Shown in pieces: positions 11,821-24,696 of a DNA stretch of 64,000 nt. Below the pieces are notes generated by a model that saw only the letters and a program-made list of their open reading frames with translations, was not told where the DNA came from and did not search any database. Source of the stretch: Pristionchus mayeri (Eukaryota; Nematoda; Chromadorea; Rhabditida; Neodiplogasteridae); NCBI GenBank assembly GCA_036245805.1, contig BTRK01000002.1, positions 31,478,661 to 31,542,660 on the forward strand, read 5' to 3'. The first letter of the stretch is position 1. Every line of letters starts with the position of its first letter. The position numbers were made by a program, and so were the translations under genes.

Positions 11821-12164
11821 TCTGCTAATGTGCTTACCTACCTTTAAATCATAATGTTTTCATTTTCATAATTTTGCACGAGTTTGGCACATACACCAAT
11901 TCAGTCGTCCGCCTCAACAGCCAGAGTGGGAGTAATGGCCTGACTCTCTCCAAACCACACGCGCTCTCGTCCATCAGTGCGAGCGTTAGAGTGTACGATA
12001 TGGAGAGAGCGAGAGCATTCCTGCTTGCAACGCCAACCCAAGTTTGAATCTACCTACCAAATGAGAGCAATCCATCAGCTCTAAGTGCTGCAATAATAAG
12101 GGCTCCTGGAACGGACAGAAGCAGCAGAGGAGTGAAGAGCTGCATGAATGGAATTGGGCAATAC

Positions 12165-12232
12165 ATTCGGACGATACCTATGACGTCGGATGAAAGGCGG
12201 TATGACGTCACAGTTGTCGTCCGACCAAGTAC
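12165..12232. mobile_element. TGACGTC-containing palindromic MITE
   Basis: Inverted halves: ATTCGGACGATACCTATGACG on the left and the reverse complement of GTCACAGTTGTCGTCCGACC on the right. Same family as the elements at 29069, 31736, 36234, 43623 and 44566. It lies beside the receptor TM6 fragment. Confidence 0.6.
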
Positions 12233-12670
12233 CATTAAATTATTCGACTGATTACCCAGGTCTTTATTAATGCTCGTTTCTATCCCGGGAACTAATTGCA
12301 AATTGCTGAGAGCAATTCATTTTTCATTAATAGAACGAGGTATATTCTGGTTTGGCCCGTCGCACATTGCGAAATTTGACGAGGGAGGATTGCGATATCG
12401 CGAATCTGTATAGTATACCCTATAGTATACTTGCCCTGATTCGAAATCGAGATGCACTTATGGATTGGCTTGTACCGGGGAGTAAATACACATTTATAAT
12501 TGAATACACTCGCATACCTGCATAAAGAGACGCATAACTGATTTCCTGATTCGATTTGTACTCTCGGCACTTCTCTGATTGCTCTAAGACATCGATATTA
12601 GTATTCATGAAAACATTTTAGGTATAGCCCATATAGCGCTATTTAATAAAAACAAACAAAAAAACATGTA

Positions 12671-13932
12671 TCAGGTTGCCAGAAAAGTAATTGTAGATTT
12701 TCGAATTTTCGATTCTGAGAAACCCCGTCCTTTGTTTCCCCCCGGCTATCATATTGATGTGTATACTAGTTGAGTCCTTGGATACTCTTTCCATCGCACA
12801 TTGGTTCAAGCCTTTCCATTTGGTAATCAGGATACAGGTTGAAGTCAAAAAGATATCAATGCAGAGTTGCTCTGATATCATATTGGCCTATCAATCCCGG
12901 GAGAACTAAGATATGGCAAATTTTATGTCATTTGCGAAAAGTAAGACATACGCACATCACAATGCAACATATCACTCTGATCTGTAACCAAAGGCTTGTC
13001 TGAAAATTCAGCCATTAGTGGCATTGCCCCTTACGGAAAGTCCTCATAAATGCTTGAACTGTGCATGTACCCGTAACAATAAACTTATGGAAACCAAATG
13101 CAGTAACCCTAAAAGCACCTTTCTTGCTCAGCTTAAAATTGTATTTATATTTGTTTGCAATACTTCTATCAAAACATGCAGCTTTCCTCACCTTGACGCT
13201 GAAATTTGAACGTCGAAATTCGAATATATGCCAATTTCCTGATTCCCGCATTAGTTAAAAATCCTAACTTTTGTGGTTAAATGTTAGAGCTACTCTTTAT
13301 CTACCAGTATTCGGCTGGGCTAAGTCAGGGGATCGCTCACTTTTGAGGAAATTTATTCATTCACCGTACACCAAAAGTCGAAATTTTGGCTATTTAGACC
13401 TTTATTCGACAATCCTGAAAATCCTTGTTTTCTAAAAGTAGAAAAGGCGATAGTATAAATGTTTCTCAGTAATAGGTAGCTCCATAGTGTATCATGGAAG
13501 CGCACTTATGGAGATGACAGTCTGAATAATCATCGATGCAGGAAACATTATCGCTTGAGAAGTTTTAACTCGATAGGAGTTGAATGAAATGGTATGTAAA
13601 TCATGCCATGTTGAGGCAAGAACGGCCTTAGACCTAATTTTCGAAAGAACTGCGAAAGGGCTTCTCTCTACGCTATATGGAAAGCTACAGCCATTATTAC
13701 CCTCAAAATACGAGAGGCGAAACTTATTTTCAGAAAATAGAGAAAATCTCACATATGGTAAAACTTGAATTTGAAACCCAAAAAGGATGAAGCGATTTGA
13801 GCACATGGATATATTGGCCAAGCCAACCCCTAATATGCACTAAAAACCTAGCTTGAGATCTTTAAATAATTTGATTTTACGATGGTTCAAACATCAAGGT
13901 CCAAATCTACAATTACTTTCCTGACAGCCTAA
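12671..13932. mobile_element. Decayed mariner-like element, 1.26 kb
   Basis: Terminal inverted repeats: TCAGGTTGCCAGAAAAGTAA at the left, and at the right the reverse complement of TTAGGCTGTCAGGAAAGTAA; both continue TTGTAGATTT. TA dinucleotides flank the ends. The length is right for mariner, but no transposase frame survives. The interior aligns by eye with 40002-41272 and partly with 17864-18567 (shared CTGAAATTTGAACGTCGAAA). It sits between the TM5 and TM6 pieces of the receptor pseudogene. Confidence 0.7.
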
Positions 13933-14693
13933 TAATTTCGGGAATGACTCACATTGCTGTTCAGCACCACATTCATGTGAACGAATAATGCAATATTGAT
14001 CGTTGATCCAGTCACGACGAGCTGGAAAAAGTAACTCGGAAATGTTCATAGAAGCGGTCGAACCAGAAAGAGGAGCGTGGCGAAAATGTACAAAAAGGGA
14101 TCATCATCCTTGTAAAAATAACAGCCACGCTCGGCAATCCATATGACATTGCGAGGATCCTGCTAGGTGTGAATTATGCGTGCGGTCTCCAATTTCTTCC
14201 CCCTTACATCATACTTAGTACTTGCGCACTTTATCCTATCTTCTCTCTTTTTTTAAATATATTTATGTGAGATGAAGTTCTTTCGTTTTTTTTTCGTTCT
14301 AAACTTACTTCCCATCCCGTTCCTTACCGTCTTTATCAAATTATCGGTGATTTGTGGATCTTGTGGAACGAGGGCAAAGGAAATACCAGCTGATCAGAAA
14401 ACAATAACCAATACCGCGTGAACAACGACATTAGTTACCTCAATTCACATCACAACTTTTATACGAACGTGGTGATTCCAATTCATTCGTTACATTAATC
14501 CCGTTAGAAAAGTGTGGAATTGTTTTTCGTGCGGAAACGAACCGGGCCAAACTTTAATCTGCTTGTGCTAAACACGATGCTTTGGTGTTTTTGCAGCACG
14601 CACAGAACAACTCCAACTACCGAATTGCACATCACGAATATTGTCAGGCCCTGAAAGAAGCGAAGTACGATGATGCCTTGTGTGTATTGGGAG

Positions 14694-14860
14694 GCACAAG
14701 GTCGGATGATACTGGATGATAACCAAAAAACGGACTCTGCTGTAGTACTTTCACAGATTAATTTTTGGGACTTTCGGAACCCAGTACAACAGAAGGGTCC
14801 ATTTTTTTGGTTATCATCCAGTAGGTTACCGTCCAACGGTGATCATTCGACCTAGTGCCG
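14694..14860. mobile_element. Nested small inverted-repeat elements
   Basis: The outer ends are AAGGTCGGATGATAC and the reverse complement of GATCATTCGACCTAGTG, matching the termini of the TGACGTC MITE family. Inside is a second inverted repeat, TACTGGATGATAACCAAAAA and its complement near 14802-14823. They lie between exons 2 and 3 of the receptor pseudogene. Confidence 0.55.
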
Positions 14861-15659
14861 ATTGGCACGCACCGCGCCCACCTGGGCGGACATGCCCAGG
14901 GCTCTGCACCATACGCCGGTAATCAATCCAGCAGGCACGGAAAAGAGCAGGATAGGCTCGAGGATCAAGTCGATCCACACATCCAGAGCGATTAGCCAAA
15001 CCTGAAATATGTAAATTTGCACCCAATGTATTGCAAAATGACTAGAAATACAACGATACATCACATTCATATCCATTCCATTGAATGATTCTTGTACGCA
15101 TACTCTTCTACAGACCTGAATGTACAGCATATAGTTACGCCAACCAGCCTGCCTTGGGCTCGAGCATGTTAAGAGAAAGCACGTTGCAAATGCATGAAGC
15201 GTTATCGAAACTCCGAATATGATGTGAAGAGTGAGCAAGTAGGATTGCTGAGCGTCGAGGGAGAGGAAGACGAGCTCAGCCATTGCTGAAGTGAAGAAAG
15301 CAAGATAAAAATATGTATTTATCGATTTTGGCGAAGCGATTCGAATGAATCAATGAATGAATGCATGATTCGAAAACCAGGAAGATGATCATTGTTAAAG
15401 GTCCCCCGAAAGCCAAAAATTACCCCCTCTTATTATTGTTTTAAACGTTGCTATTCAGTGAGAAAAATGTTCCATGAACAAAGAAATTGAACGAAAATAG
15501 CTCCAGGGCTCGTAATTAGCGATAATGTGTGAAATATCGAATGGATTGAACCGCACGATCGTGGTAGGATAGAGACAATTTCAAACAGTGGTTACTGTAG
15601 GGTAGTATTCATAGCTGTTCAGAAATGGCAGCGAGTGTGAGGGGGTGCGGTGCACAAGG

Positions 15660-16725
15660 CTGTATAGGGGGTCATGGTGAAAATCGATAGTCAAGAGTAG
15701 GTCAAGACTATGTACCATAACCAATCGATAGTACAGTACACATAGATACCGTATACCGCTACCGTAACCCTGATTATTGAGAACTGACTTTATTTTCAAA
15801 AAGTCAAGATACCGTACCAAATCGGTCCTACTGTACACATACCGTAACCCAGTGTTCAGTACCCCTTCCTACCGTAATCCACACCACTGCGGTCAATCGT
15901 AAACTGATTTTTTTCCAAAACATTTTCTATTGAGTTGATTCTTGCTTTATACCGTACCCAATCGATAGTACAGTACCTCCAGATACCGTATACCACTACC
16001 GTAACCCCGATTATCGCAAAATAACTTTATTTTTAAAAAGTCCTGGTACCGTGCCCAATCGATTATACACTGCACAAGGAACTACAGTAACCCAGTTCGT
16101 TGGGTCAGATTCAGTTCCTTGGGTCAAACATTTTTCTAAAAATCCCAAATCGAATTTAAAATTATTTCAAAGTATCCTACCGTATATGTGATTATAGTAT
16201 AATCGTTTTATAATCTATTTTGGATTTTTGGAAAAATGTTTTAAATATTTAGAAAAATGTTTGACCCAAGGAACTGGATCTGACCCAAGGAACTGGGTTA
16301 CGGTAGTTACTTGGGTAATGTATAATCGATTGGGCACGGTACCAGGACTTTTTAAAAATAAAGTTATTTTTCGATAATCGTGGTTACGGTAGTGGTATAC
16401 GGTATCTGGTGGTACTGTATGATCGATTGGGTACGGTATAGAGCAAGAATCAACTCAATAGAAAATGTTTTGGAAAAAAGTCAGTTTACGATTGACCGCA
16501 GTGGTGTGGATTACGGTAGCAAGGGGTACTGTACACTGGGTTACGGTATGGGTACTGTAGGATTAATTAGGTACGGTATATTGACTTTATGAAAATAAAG
16601 TTAGTTCTCGATAATCGGGATTACGGTAGCGGTATACGGTATCTAGAAGTACTGTACGATCGATTGTGTACGGTACTTAGTCTTGATCTACCATGACACA
16701 ATTATCGACCATGACCCGAAAATAC
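15660..16725. mobile_element. Foldback element, 530-bp arms rich in TACCGTA
   Basis: Long imperfect inverted repeat centred near 16194 (paired positions sum to about 32388). Both arms contain ATACCGTATACC, CCCAATCGAT and TACCGTAACCC, with degenerate internal repeats of these motifs. No coding capacity; frames inside are by-products. It lies between exon 1 of the receptor pseudogene and the upstream segment (about 17040-17160) shared with its paralogues. Confidence 0.85.
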
Positions 16726-17039
16726 CTTGTACATGCCTTGTACAGTACCCCAATGGTGCTCGATCTACTGTATGATACTGTACAAATTTTGAAATTGCGC
16801 GCAAGGGCTTGCGGTTCAATCACTAGCCGCGAATTTGAAAAAAATCGGTGGTTTCGGAGGACCTTTAAAGTTTGCCCTCAGCCACTGCTGAAGCGGTTGA
16901 CGTTACGAAAATATCAGAAAGGGCTGTACTTTCGAATTAGAAGAAAGAATGAATCGTGATGAGGCGGGTGCTGATTTTGTTCAAGGTTTCACCTGCCTGA
17001 CAATCTGCGCGTACCAGTATAACAGCGTCGCTTTGCGTG

Positions 17040-17160
17040 AGGTCATGCAGTGACGAGGGAAACGATTCGCAGAACCACTTACTGCTAATGGAATTGTTAA
17101 AATGTGGTTACGCGAATACGGAAGTGGAAGCAAGCATATTTTGTAGTGTGACTTTCATGA
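17040..17160 (-). other. Displaced 5' flank shared with other Sri/Srh-like copies
   Basis: GGAAACGATTCGCAGAACCA followed by CTTACTGCTAATGGAAT resembles 30223-30260 and 35226-35262, which lie about 150 bp upstream of exon 1 in the two other Sri/Srh-like copies. Here the segment is about 1.75 kb from exon 1, with the foldback in between. It marks the original extent of the duplicated gene block; promoter function is not shown. Confidence 0.5.
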
Positions 17161-17256
17161 AAACTGTGAAAGGAGCGACACAATTTTGCGAACCGTAATG
17201 AGCTTTAGTGGAGTAGTAGTAAATGTTCATGACTGTCCAAGTCAGAGGCGTATGTT

Positions 17257-17490
17257 GGGGGGGGGGGGGTGGGCAACAAAACCATAACTACGGGTTAATT
17301 GGTGGCAAGGCGTGGACAAGGCGCCATCACTCCGTGACTGATGCCATTCCTGCCCTATTGCTGAGAGAGATATTCCGCAAAATGAGGAGGGTAAAAAACG
17401 GTCTGCAATTACGGTCTCTTCATTCCGCATGCTCTCTCGCACTGTCTGACCAGCTAGAGAGTATACGGAATGAAGACACCGTAATTTTGT
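17257..17490. repeat. G13 tract followed by a hairpin repeat
   Basis: A run of 13 G at 17257-17269 is followed by a hairpin at about 17411-17490 (ACGGTCTCTTCATTCCGCAT paired with a near-complement ending GAATGAAGACACCGT). No gene supported. Confidence 0.5.
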
Positions 17491-17863
17491 TGCACAATCC
17501 GGGTTCCAATACGGATCTGCCTCTCGATAGCCAACCGCACGCGCTACACGCGCACCACTCATGTCGGTGCACACGCCAGTCTATTGCGCGCGCATGAGTA
17601 CTAATATCAGAGAAGTGCCGAGAGTACACATAGAATCAGGAAATCAGTTACGCTTCTATTTGTGCAGGTAAGCGAGTGTATTCAATGAGAAATGTATCCC
17701 CGTTACAAGCCAAGCCATAAGTATCCGTTCTATCGCAATCGGCTGGTTTTCAAATAGCATACCACTAATCCTGGCACAGTTATGAGGTGCCAGCGATTGC
17801 ATCTGCCAAATGCATTATATAGTGCTTGTAAGTGTAATGAATTTTCTCTGTGTTGAAAATGTA

Positions 17864-18567
17864 TCAGGCTGATTCATAAGTTTTTTTTCCAATTTCAACT
17901 TGTGAAGGTTTTACATGTTCCGGTCTTTGGTTCAAAATGATTTTCTTCTTGATCCCCACAGATTATGAGTGCGTGAATACTCTTTAGCGTACTCTAGTAC
18001 AGACCTATTGAGAGCGCCGTGTGGCCATAGTCCGAACTAAGTTGTCTCGAGTACGAATTTCGGTATGACTTTAACAGAGCATAGCTTTCCAGTGTGTCGT
18101 GACTGGGAGAAATCATCAACACAATCGTGAAGTGTGATGCGTGCATCACAAATACAGATGTGAATCGGGTTTGGCGCAAAATACCTGCTCACAATCGGTG
18201 CTAATTTCACAGTTGGGTTCAGTTAAAATGAGTTGTTTGACCAAAATGAGTTTCTTTCATTGCGCTTCCGTACACATTCTCATATCGAAACCAAACCTAT
18301 CTCAGTATGACTCTTCTTACATGAGTAGCTTATATTTGCGTTATGGTGGCATTACTCATTGCAATCAACAACTGCACTTATCAGCATGTTTAGGCTGAAA
18401 TTTGAACATCGAAATCAGTGTATTTCAGAGCTTCCTGATTAGATGATAGACAGATGTCCCACGTTTTTGTGTTTTATTGCATCAGCTACACTTGAACTAT
18501 CCATCAACAGCTTCATATAGTTAGGGACCACAAGCGGTATAGCCGAAATGAACCTATGCCAGCCTAA
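17864..18567. mobile_element. Shortened member of the decayed mariner-like family
   Basis: Ends TCAGGCTGATTCATAAG and the reverse complement of TTAGGCTGGCATAGGTTCA. The interior (TTTAGGCTGAAATTTGAACA and neighbours) matches 13190-13250 and 40530-40580. At 704 bp it has lost about half of the family length. No transposase. Confidence 0.5.
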
Positions 18568-20379
18568 CTATGCTCAAAAGGACCGCTGGGATCCAAATAA
18601 GATCATACTTTTGGCCGTTTGTCGATATCTCATCTCTGAATCGCGCTAGAGGTCATAAAGTACGCGAAAAGGTGTCAACGGAAAGCGGCAGAAAAGCGAG
18701 ACGAGGAAGAAAGGGGCGGAGCCAATTCCGCTGCCTCTCCAGTCAAATCGCCAAAAATTTGGGCAGGGCTTCGCCCTTTCCCGGATGCGCCTCACCCCCA
18801 ATAGGTAAGACGAGGAAGGGATGCAAGCGCGCTCTTTTGCAGGCCCAGGCGCTCTCTACACGCGCCGGGGCAGAAACTGGTGCAAAAGAGGGAGGAGGAG
18901 AGAGAGAGAATGCACTCCGCTCTCTCCGGTTAATCAGTGTATCGCGGACTGGTTTCTTTTGAATCACAAATCAACGAAACAATATTGTATCGACTTTTCT
19001 TGATAGAGGTACTAGAATACCGATAAGCTATCAGGAAAGCCTTGTCCCGTATGTCTATGTTCGCTGAGCGCGCCAAAAAAGCGTTTTCCAGCGTTTTCGC
19101 AACTTAATTATCGTATGCTGACCTATTCAGAGAACACTTTTACCAGCGGGTCAGGGCTATATCGAAAGGTAATGGAAAGATCTTCCGAATCCTTTTTTGA
19201 GCGAGTGATTTCGTTGAGAATGAAGCTTGTGATTCCTAAATCTCGCTTTCGAGGTGAAATGTGTCAGAGGAAAGTGGGCGGAGCTTGGGGAGTCTACATA
19301 TAGTTACGGAATACCTGCGCATTCAGAAAATGGACTCTAAAAATTATCAACAAAAGTCAATTTTTTTGATCGGATAGTGCAATATTCGAATTTTCGAGAA
19401 ATCTTATTTTTGAAAAGGGAATGATGCGAAGTATCAAATTTAACTATTGGTTAAGTAGCCCCATAATGTAAGATTATAGCGCCCCTATACACAAGTCAGT
19501 CCCTATAACATATAAGGCAGGAAAGATGAGATCTCACATCGGAATTCATTCCAGCTTGTAAGATTTGCCGTTTTCTAATTATGTGATTGATTAGACTAGC
19601 ACCGATTTCAACCATTTTTTGAAAGCCCATTCAAGGAGCTTCTCAATATTGTATGTGAAGATGTCCAGTTAATTGTTGCTGCAAAACAACACCGAGCTCA
19701 ACTTTTCCAATATTTACTTGAGAAATTCATTCGTAGTTAACCTTCGTATTCGAATGTATAATAATAAGTGCGAACTATACCTCTATCATGCTACGGACTT
19801 GCATCGATACGATTTGAAGGGAGATTTTTATATGACTTTGAAATGTACCTCCAGAATTGGAAAAAAAAACTTATGAATCAACCTAATAGGAAAACGACTC
19901 ATGAAGAGGTGTAAAGAACCTGAATGATTGTGAATTGTAATGAATTGTTTTAACAATTAAAACTGTTAAGGAAAATTACCCAGAAAGGATTTCGGAGCGA
20001 TTGAAATCAACTCTTTATATGGTTTTCCGATTCATTCTTGTGTGATTCGACAGCTAAAGTAGAAGAAAAATCGCGAAATTTCTTTTCATCTAATCACTCT
20101 AACGGTGATCATTTCGCATGTTCTTTATTCAATATGAATAGTGTGTGAGAATTCCCGATGCGTATTATTTGATTCTTATTCTAGCTACCATAAAGCACAA
20201 TAATATCATGGGGTTGTACTGAATTAGGTGTTACAAAACTCTTTGAAGAGAAGTATATGTTGCAATGTTCGAGATATGTGTAGAATTTAAATCCGTGTAC
20301 GCCATAAGAACCTGTAATATTCCAGAATAATGTATTGTAAATGTTTGTTAGTATTAGTTTGAATACACAGATGTACAGC
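18568..20379. other. No gene recognised
   Basis: Frames around 18570-18970 are arginine-rich readings of a GC-richer, low-complexity stretch (GAGAGAGA, GGCGCTCTCT) and look transposon-derived rather than coding. The rest is AT-rich with no convincing exon, RNA gene or element end. Confidence 0.5.
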
Positions 20380-21955
20380 AAACATATAAAAGGGGTAAAA
20401 CTATTATTTGTCGAAGGTGGAGGCAGTTTTAGGAAACTCTTTCTACGAATTCAACATAATGCCTCGTTTTTGCCTCCAAAATCAATCTGTACAGTTTCTG
20501 CAAATCGGGAACCGGAAAATTAAGTATTTATTATTTCCTTTTATTTTTTACAATTATTTGTATAATTTTGTATTTATATTCTGTATTCACATATTCGTCG
20601 AACAACACAATTGTATGATCAAACAATCAAGGGAATTCATGGAAAATATAGAGTTGACATAAATTCAAATTCATGTCTTCAATCACTTATTGTACGTCTT
20701 CAACTTAAATGAAGCGCGTTGATCAGAGGAATGCGACTCTGAAATATTTGATGTATAAATTACGTTTCCAAGCCATCATTTCGCCCTTTCCTCTCACGAA
20801 GCGGCGCAAGTTGTGGATTGCGCCGCTGTCCCTCTCCCTTTATCCCCCTCACTCTTTCTCTCCCCTCTCATTCAACTCTTTCGGACTAGTGGGAGACGGT
20901 CGAATCGCTGACCCTCTCAATTTTTCACAAACCTCAGGAGATGTGTGAGTTGAACTATTGATAAATCCTTGTTTAACGTTTGATTAAGGTTCTTCCTAAC
21001 CTGAAGTCGATTGGGAAATGCAAATCACATACTTCATTGTACTTAAATAATCATTTTGGAGATCAAGCTTAATTTGATACAAGAGGTACGCAAGATATTT
21101 CCAATCGACTTCAGGTTAGGAAGAACCTTAACCAAACGTTAAACAAGGATTTATCAATAGTTCAACTCACACATCTCCTGAGGTTTGTGAAAAATTGAGA
21201 GGGTCAGCGATTCGACCGTCTCCCACTAGTCCGAAAGAGTTGAATGAGGGGGAGAGAAAGAGTGAGGGGGATAAAGGGAGAGGGACAGCGGCGCAATCCA
21301 CAACTTGTGGATTGCTCCGTTTCGACTCGAGTGAGATGAGAGGATAGTTCAATTGAGTTTCACTCAATAATTCTATCGATTTTTGAACAAAGGGAGAGGG
21401 ACAGCGGCGCAATCCACAACTTGTGGATTGCTCCGTTTCGACTCGAGTGAGATGAGAGGATAGTTCAGTTGAGTTTCACTCAATAATTCGATCGATTTTT
21501 GAACAAAGGGAGAGGGACACCGGAGCAATTCACAACTTGCGCCGCTTCGTGAGAGGAAAGGGCGAAATGATTGCTTGGAAACGTAATTTATACATCAAAT
21601 ATTTCAGAGTCGCATTCCTCTGATCAACGCGCTTGATTTAAGTTGAAGACGTACAATAAGTGATTGAAGACATGAATTTAAATTTCTCTGAACATTTTCC
21701 ATGAATTACATTGATTGTGTTGATAAAGGAAATATTATTATTATTATACATACAATCACATATACATCACACGTTGTGACATCGAAAATGAAGGGAAAAT
21801 GATAAGTAAATTTATAGCTCAAGAAATCGCATAAATAGCGAAACATTTCATGATCACGAACAAAAAATTGTAATACTTTCCAGTTTTCAGAGATTTAGTT
21901 TTTTCAAACTGCCTCTACCTTCGAAAAATAATAGTTCTACCCCTTTTATATCACG
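20380..21955. mobile_element. Foldback element with a tandem repeat in the right arm
   Basis: The left arm starts near CATATAAAAGGGGTAAAAC; the right arm ends with TTCTACCCCTTTTATATCAC. The arms pair through GTCTTCAATCACTTATTGTA and TCCTTTCCTCTCACGAAGCG up to a turn near 21060. The right arm holds a roughly 120-bp unit (GGGAGAGGGACAGCGGCGCA onward) repeated from 21278 and 21390, which makes the arms unequal. No coding function. Confidence 0.8.
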
Positions 21956-23428
21956 GATCTCCTGTAAAAATGTAAAAAAAATGAGACCCCTTTACGACAA
22001 AAACAAATTGTGGATCACCGATTTCGCTGTAAACGTGAGAACTGATCAAAGTGAGGGCGGGGAGAACTCCTATCCACTTCATTCCTCGAAATTTGCATGT
22101 TGAACTGAGTTATGACCTACCGCGTTGGAAGGCCGTATATCGATCAGTTTTTGACCTACAGCGAGCGGGATCTACAAATAAGTTCTCTTAAGCTTCATGC
22201 GGAAATGACATCTTCACATAGTTTCATGCGAAAAACCGTTTTTCTCGTCTCAATATGGTAATTTTCTTCCCTTTCTGATGAAAACATCAAGATTTTTATT
22301 CTTGATTCGGATTCCCCATCCCCGAAATGGGGTACGTGCATAGTTCATTGGTCGTCGTAGGTCGACTATCATATCGGCACTCAGTAGGGAGAATTTGAAC
22401 ATTGTGCAATTTTTGAATGAAACATGTTTTGATACGTATCTACCCTCCAACTTATGCAAATGAAAGAACTTATACCACTTTTGGATACCTCTCCAGTAGG
22501 TCTCCAACAATGACTCGGGGTTACGAAACACTGAAGTTAGCCGTTTTCGAGATATGGAGTAAAAACCCTTTTCAATGGATCTCACAGAGAGAATTGAATT
22601 TTCTTCAAAAAATATTAAAAGTCCTACTGAGTAGCGATGTCTACATCCCCATGTCAAGACAAACGAACTATGTACATAAGTCAATTTCAAGGTGGGGAAT
22701 CCGAATCAATCATGAAAATCGAGATGATACAATGTTATAGTGGACATTTGGGAACATTTCGACTCAAATTTCTGAAGAACAGTTCAATACAACTAGTTTT
22801 TACTCCGTATCTCGAAAACGGCTAACTTCAGGGTTTCGTACCCCTGAGTCGTTGTTGGAGACCTACTGGAGAGGTATCCAAAATTGGTATAAGTTCTTTC
22901 ATTTGCATAAGTTGGAGGGGAGATACGTACCAAAACATGTTCCATTCAAAATTGGACTGTTCAAATTTTTCCTGCTGAGTGCCGATATGATAGTCGACCT
23001 ACGACGACCAATGAACTATGCACGTACCCCATTTCGGGGATGGGGAATCCGAATCAAGAATAAAAATCGTGATGTTTCCATCAGAAAGGGAAGAAAATTA
23101 CCATACTGAGACGAGAAAAACGGTTTTTCGCATGAAACTATGTGAAGACGTCATTTCCGCATGGAGCTTAACAGAACTTATTTGTAGATTTCTCTATTAC
23201 GAGTCGATTGAAAAAAATCCGCTCGTTGTATGTCAAAAACTGACCGATATACGGCCTTCCAACGCGGTAGGTCATAACTCAGTTCAACATGCAAATTTCG
23301 AAAAACGGAGTGGCCAGACGTTGTCCTCGCCCTCACTTTGGCCAGTCCTACCGGTTTCAGCTAAATCCACGACCCGAAATTTTTTCTGTCGCATCGGTTC
23401 CTGCATTTTTACAGGAGATCCGTGATAT
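21949..23428. mobile_element. Foldback element abutting the previous one
   Basis: The left end TCACGGATCTCCTGTAAAAA and right end TTTTTACAGGAGATCCGTGA are complementary. The arms converge near 22690. Both arms give the same apparent peptide (WYKFFHLHKLEGRY and LRRPMNYARTPFRGWGIRI), one on each strand, a by-product of the inverted repeat. Its left end overlaps the right end of the 20380-21955 foldback. Confidence 0.8.
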
Positions 23429-23518
23429 GTTCCTGAACATTCGAATATCAGTTTGGATCAGCTCTCATTACAATTGAATGAATGAATGAATTTATCAGTA
23501 TCGCTTTCTGGGCGCTGA

Positions 23519-24571
23519 TCAGGGTAGTCGCTCTCGCCAATCTTCATTATCGATACTCCACCAATTCGAACCAATCAATCGTTTCAAGTCATTACGCCAA
23601 CGTTCCTTCGGTCTTCCTTGTCCTCGCATGGTCAAATAGTCGTAATGTGTCCATATAGTCAGCCTTCTTGCCCATCTATCGTCTTTCATATTTCTTATCT
23701 TGTTCGCCCATACTAGCTTTCTTCTTGCAGCTTCTCTGACCCAATCCTTGATTCCAGTTGCTCTTCTCACTCTTTCATTGCTCCATCGATCTTGCCATCT
23801 TACTCTAAGCATTCTTCTCTCCATCTTTCTTTGTGCTACTGCGAGAGCCTCTTTGTCACCAGCACGCAGCGACCAAGCCTCATATCCATATAACACACAT
23901 GGTGTGATACATGAATCAAAGGCTCTTCTTTTCGATTCAGCACTAACAAGGCGATGTCGAAGAAGTTCGCTTATCTTCGACCATGCATTCCAACCAGCTT
24001 GAATCCTCCTCTTAATTTCTTTGGGATTATCTAGCGGGAGGGAAATCCATCTGCCAAGGTACTTCCCACCGTCCTTATATTCAAACTGGAGGTTATTGAT
24101 TGATATCGGTTGTCTATTATTTGCATCTTCAGTCAATAGCATGGTCTTTCCGCTGTGAACTAGCAATCCCACAGTTCCACTTGCATCGATAAACTTCTCC
24201 ATCATTCTCATAAGGTCACTTCTGCTTCTAGCCACCACCACAACGTCGTCCGCATAAGAAAGCGTAGTCATTCGGACTCCATTTACCATTATTCCAAGGT
24301 TTTCCCAGTCAATTTGATCCAAAGCCATTCGAAGGGTGCAATTGAAAAGCTTGGGGCTGATCGTATCTCCCTGTTTGACACCACGTGCAACTTTAACTTC
24401 GACCAGACTCTCGTTGACTTGGATTTTAGTAACAGTTGATTGGTACAAACGGCTTAGGATATCGATGAGCTTAGGGTGGATACCATTGATTGATAGTGCC
24501 TTCCACACAGCATTCCACTCAATTGAATCGAATGCCTTTTTGTAGTCTACTAATGCCATATGAATTGGCAT
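23519..24571 (-). pseudogene. Reverse transcriptase C-terminal part of RTE element
   Basis: A 350-codon frame contains VDYKKAFDS, ARGVKQGDTISPKLF and LSYADDVVVVA (catalytic YADD intact), then the RTE-type C-terminal segment with RRMLRVRWQDRW, TGIKDW and GRPKERWRNDL. The enzyme would copy the element's RNA into DNA at a nicked target. The upstream polymerase motif (QAGFRYGYSTIDHI) is read just 5' of this frame but is separated from the preceding frame by a stop and frameshift around 24670. So the catalytic core is preserved but the whole protein cannot be made. Confidence 0.88.
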
Positions 24572-24696
24572 GTTGTATTCGTGGCTCTTCTCAACGAGTT
24601 GGCATACTGTGTGAATATGATCAATAGTACTGTAGCCATATCGAAATCCAGCTTGACTTGAATCTTCAGCTCACTCAAGAATTGGCGATATCCGAT

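Larger units (their letters stand above)
12050..15283 (-). pseudogene. Sri/Srh-like chemoreceptor pseudogene, interrupted by transposons
   Basis: Exon 1 (15116-15283, 56 codons) begins MAELVFLSLDAQQSYLLTLH and ends WRNYMLYIQ before gtctgt. Exon 2 (14882-15001, 40 codons) contains ILEPILLFSVPAGLITG, the TM2-TM3 motif of the nematode Sri/Srh receptors. Exon 3 (top at 14650) contains VLCVLQKHQSIVF. A TM4 exon (about 14327-14449) reads AGISFALVPQDPQITDNL but carries a TGA at 14394-14396. A TM5 exon (about 13951-14030) reads LVVTGSTINIALFVHMNVV before gtgagt. A likely TM6 fragment (12050-12163, LFTPLLLLSVPGALIIAAL) lies beyond a mariner-like insertion. No TM7 exon is seen. Product would be a seven-pass chemosensory receptor; here it is broken. 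Sri versus Srh assignment is by eye, and linking the TM6 piece to this gene is inferred. Confidence 0.65.

Noticed and set aside
15581..16592. Frames rich in YRTVYR/VVYGIWWY
   Set aside because: Readings of the TACCGTA motif repeats in a foldback element.
18570..18970. 130-residue arginine-rich frame
   Set aside because: Low-complexity GC-rich repeat DNA; no domain and no splice or homology support.
22250..23109. Matching 146- and 85-residue frames on opposite strands
   Set aside because: They are the same non-coding sequence read from both arms of a foldback; no start context, splice signals or family resemblance.
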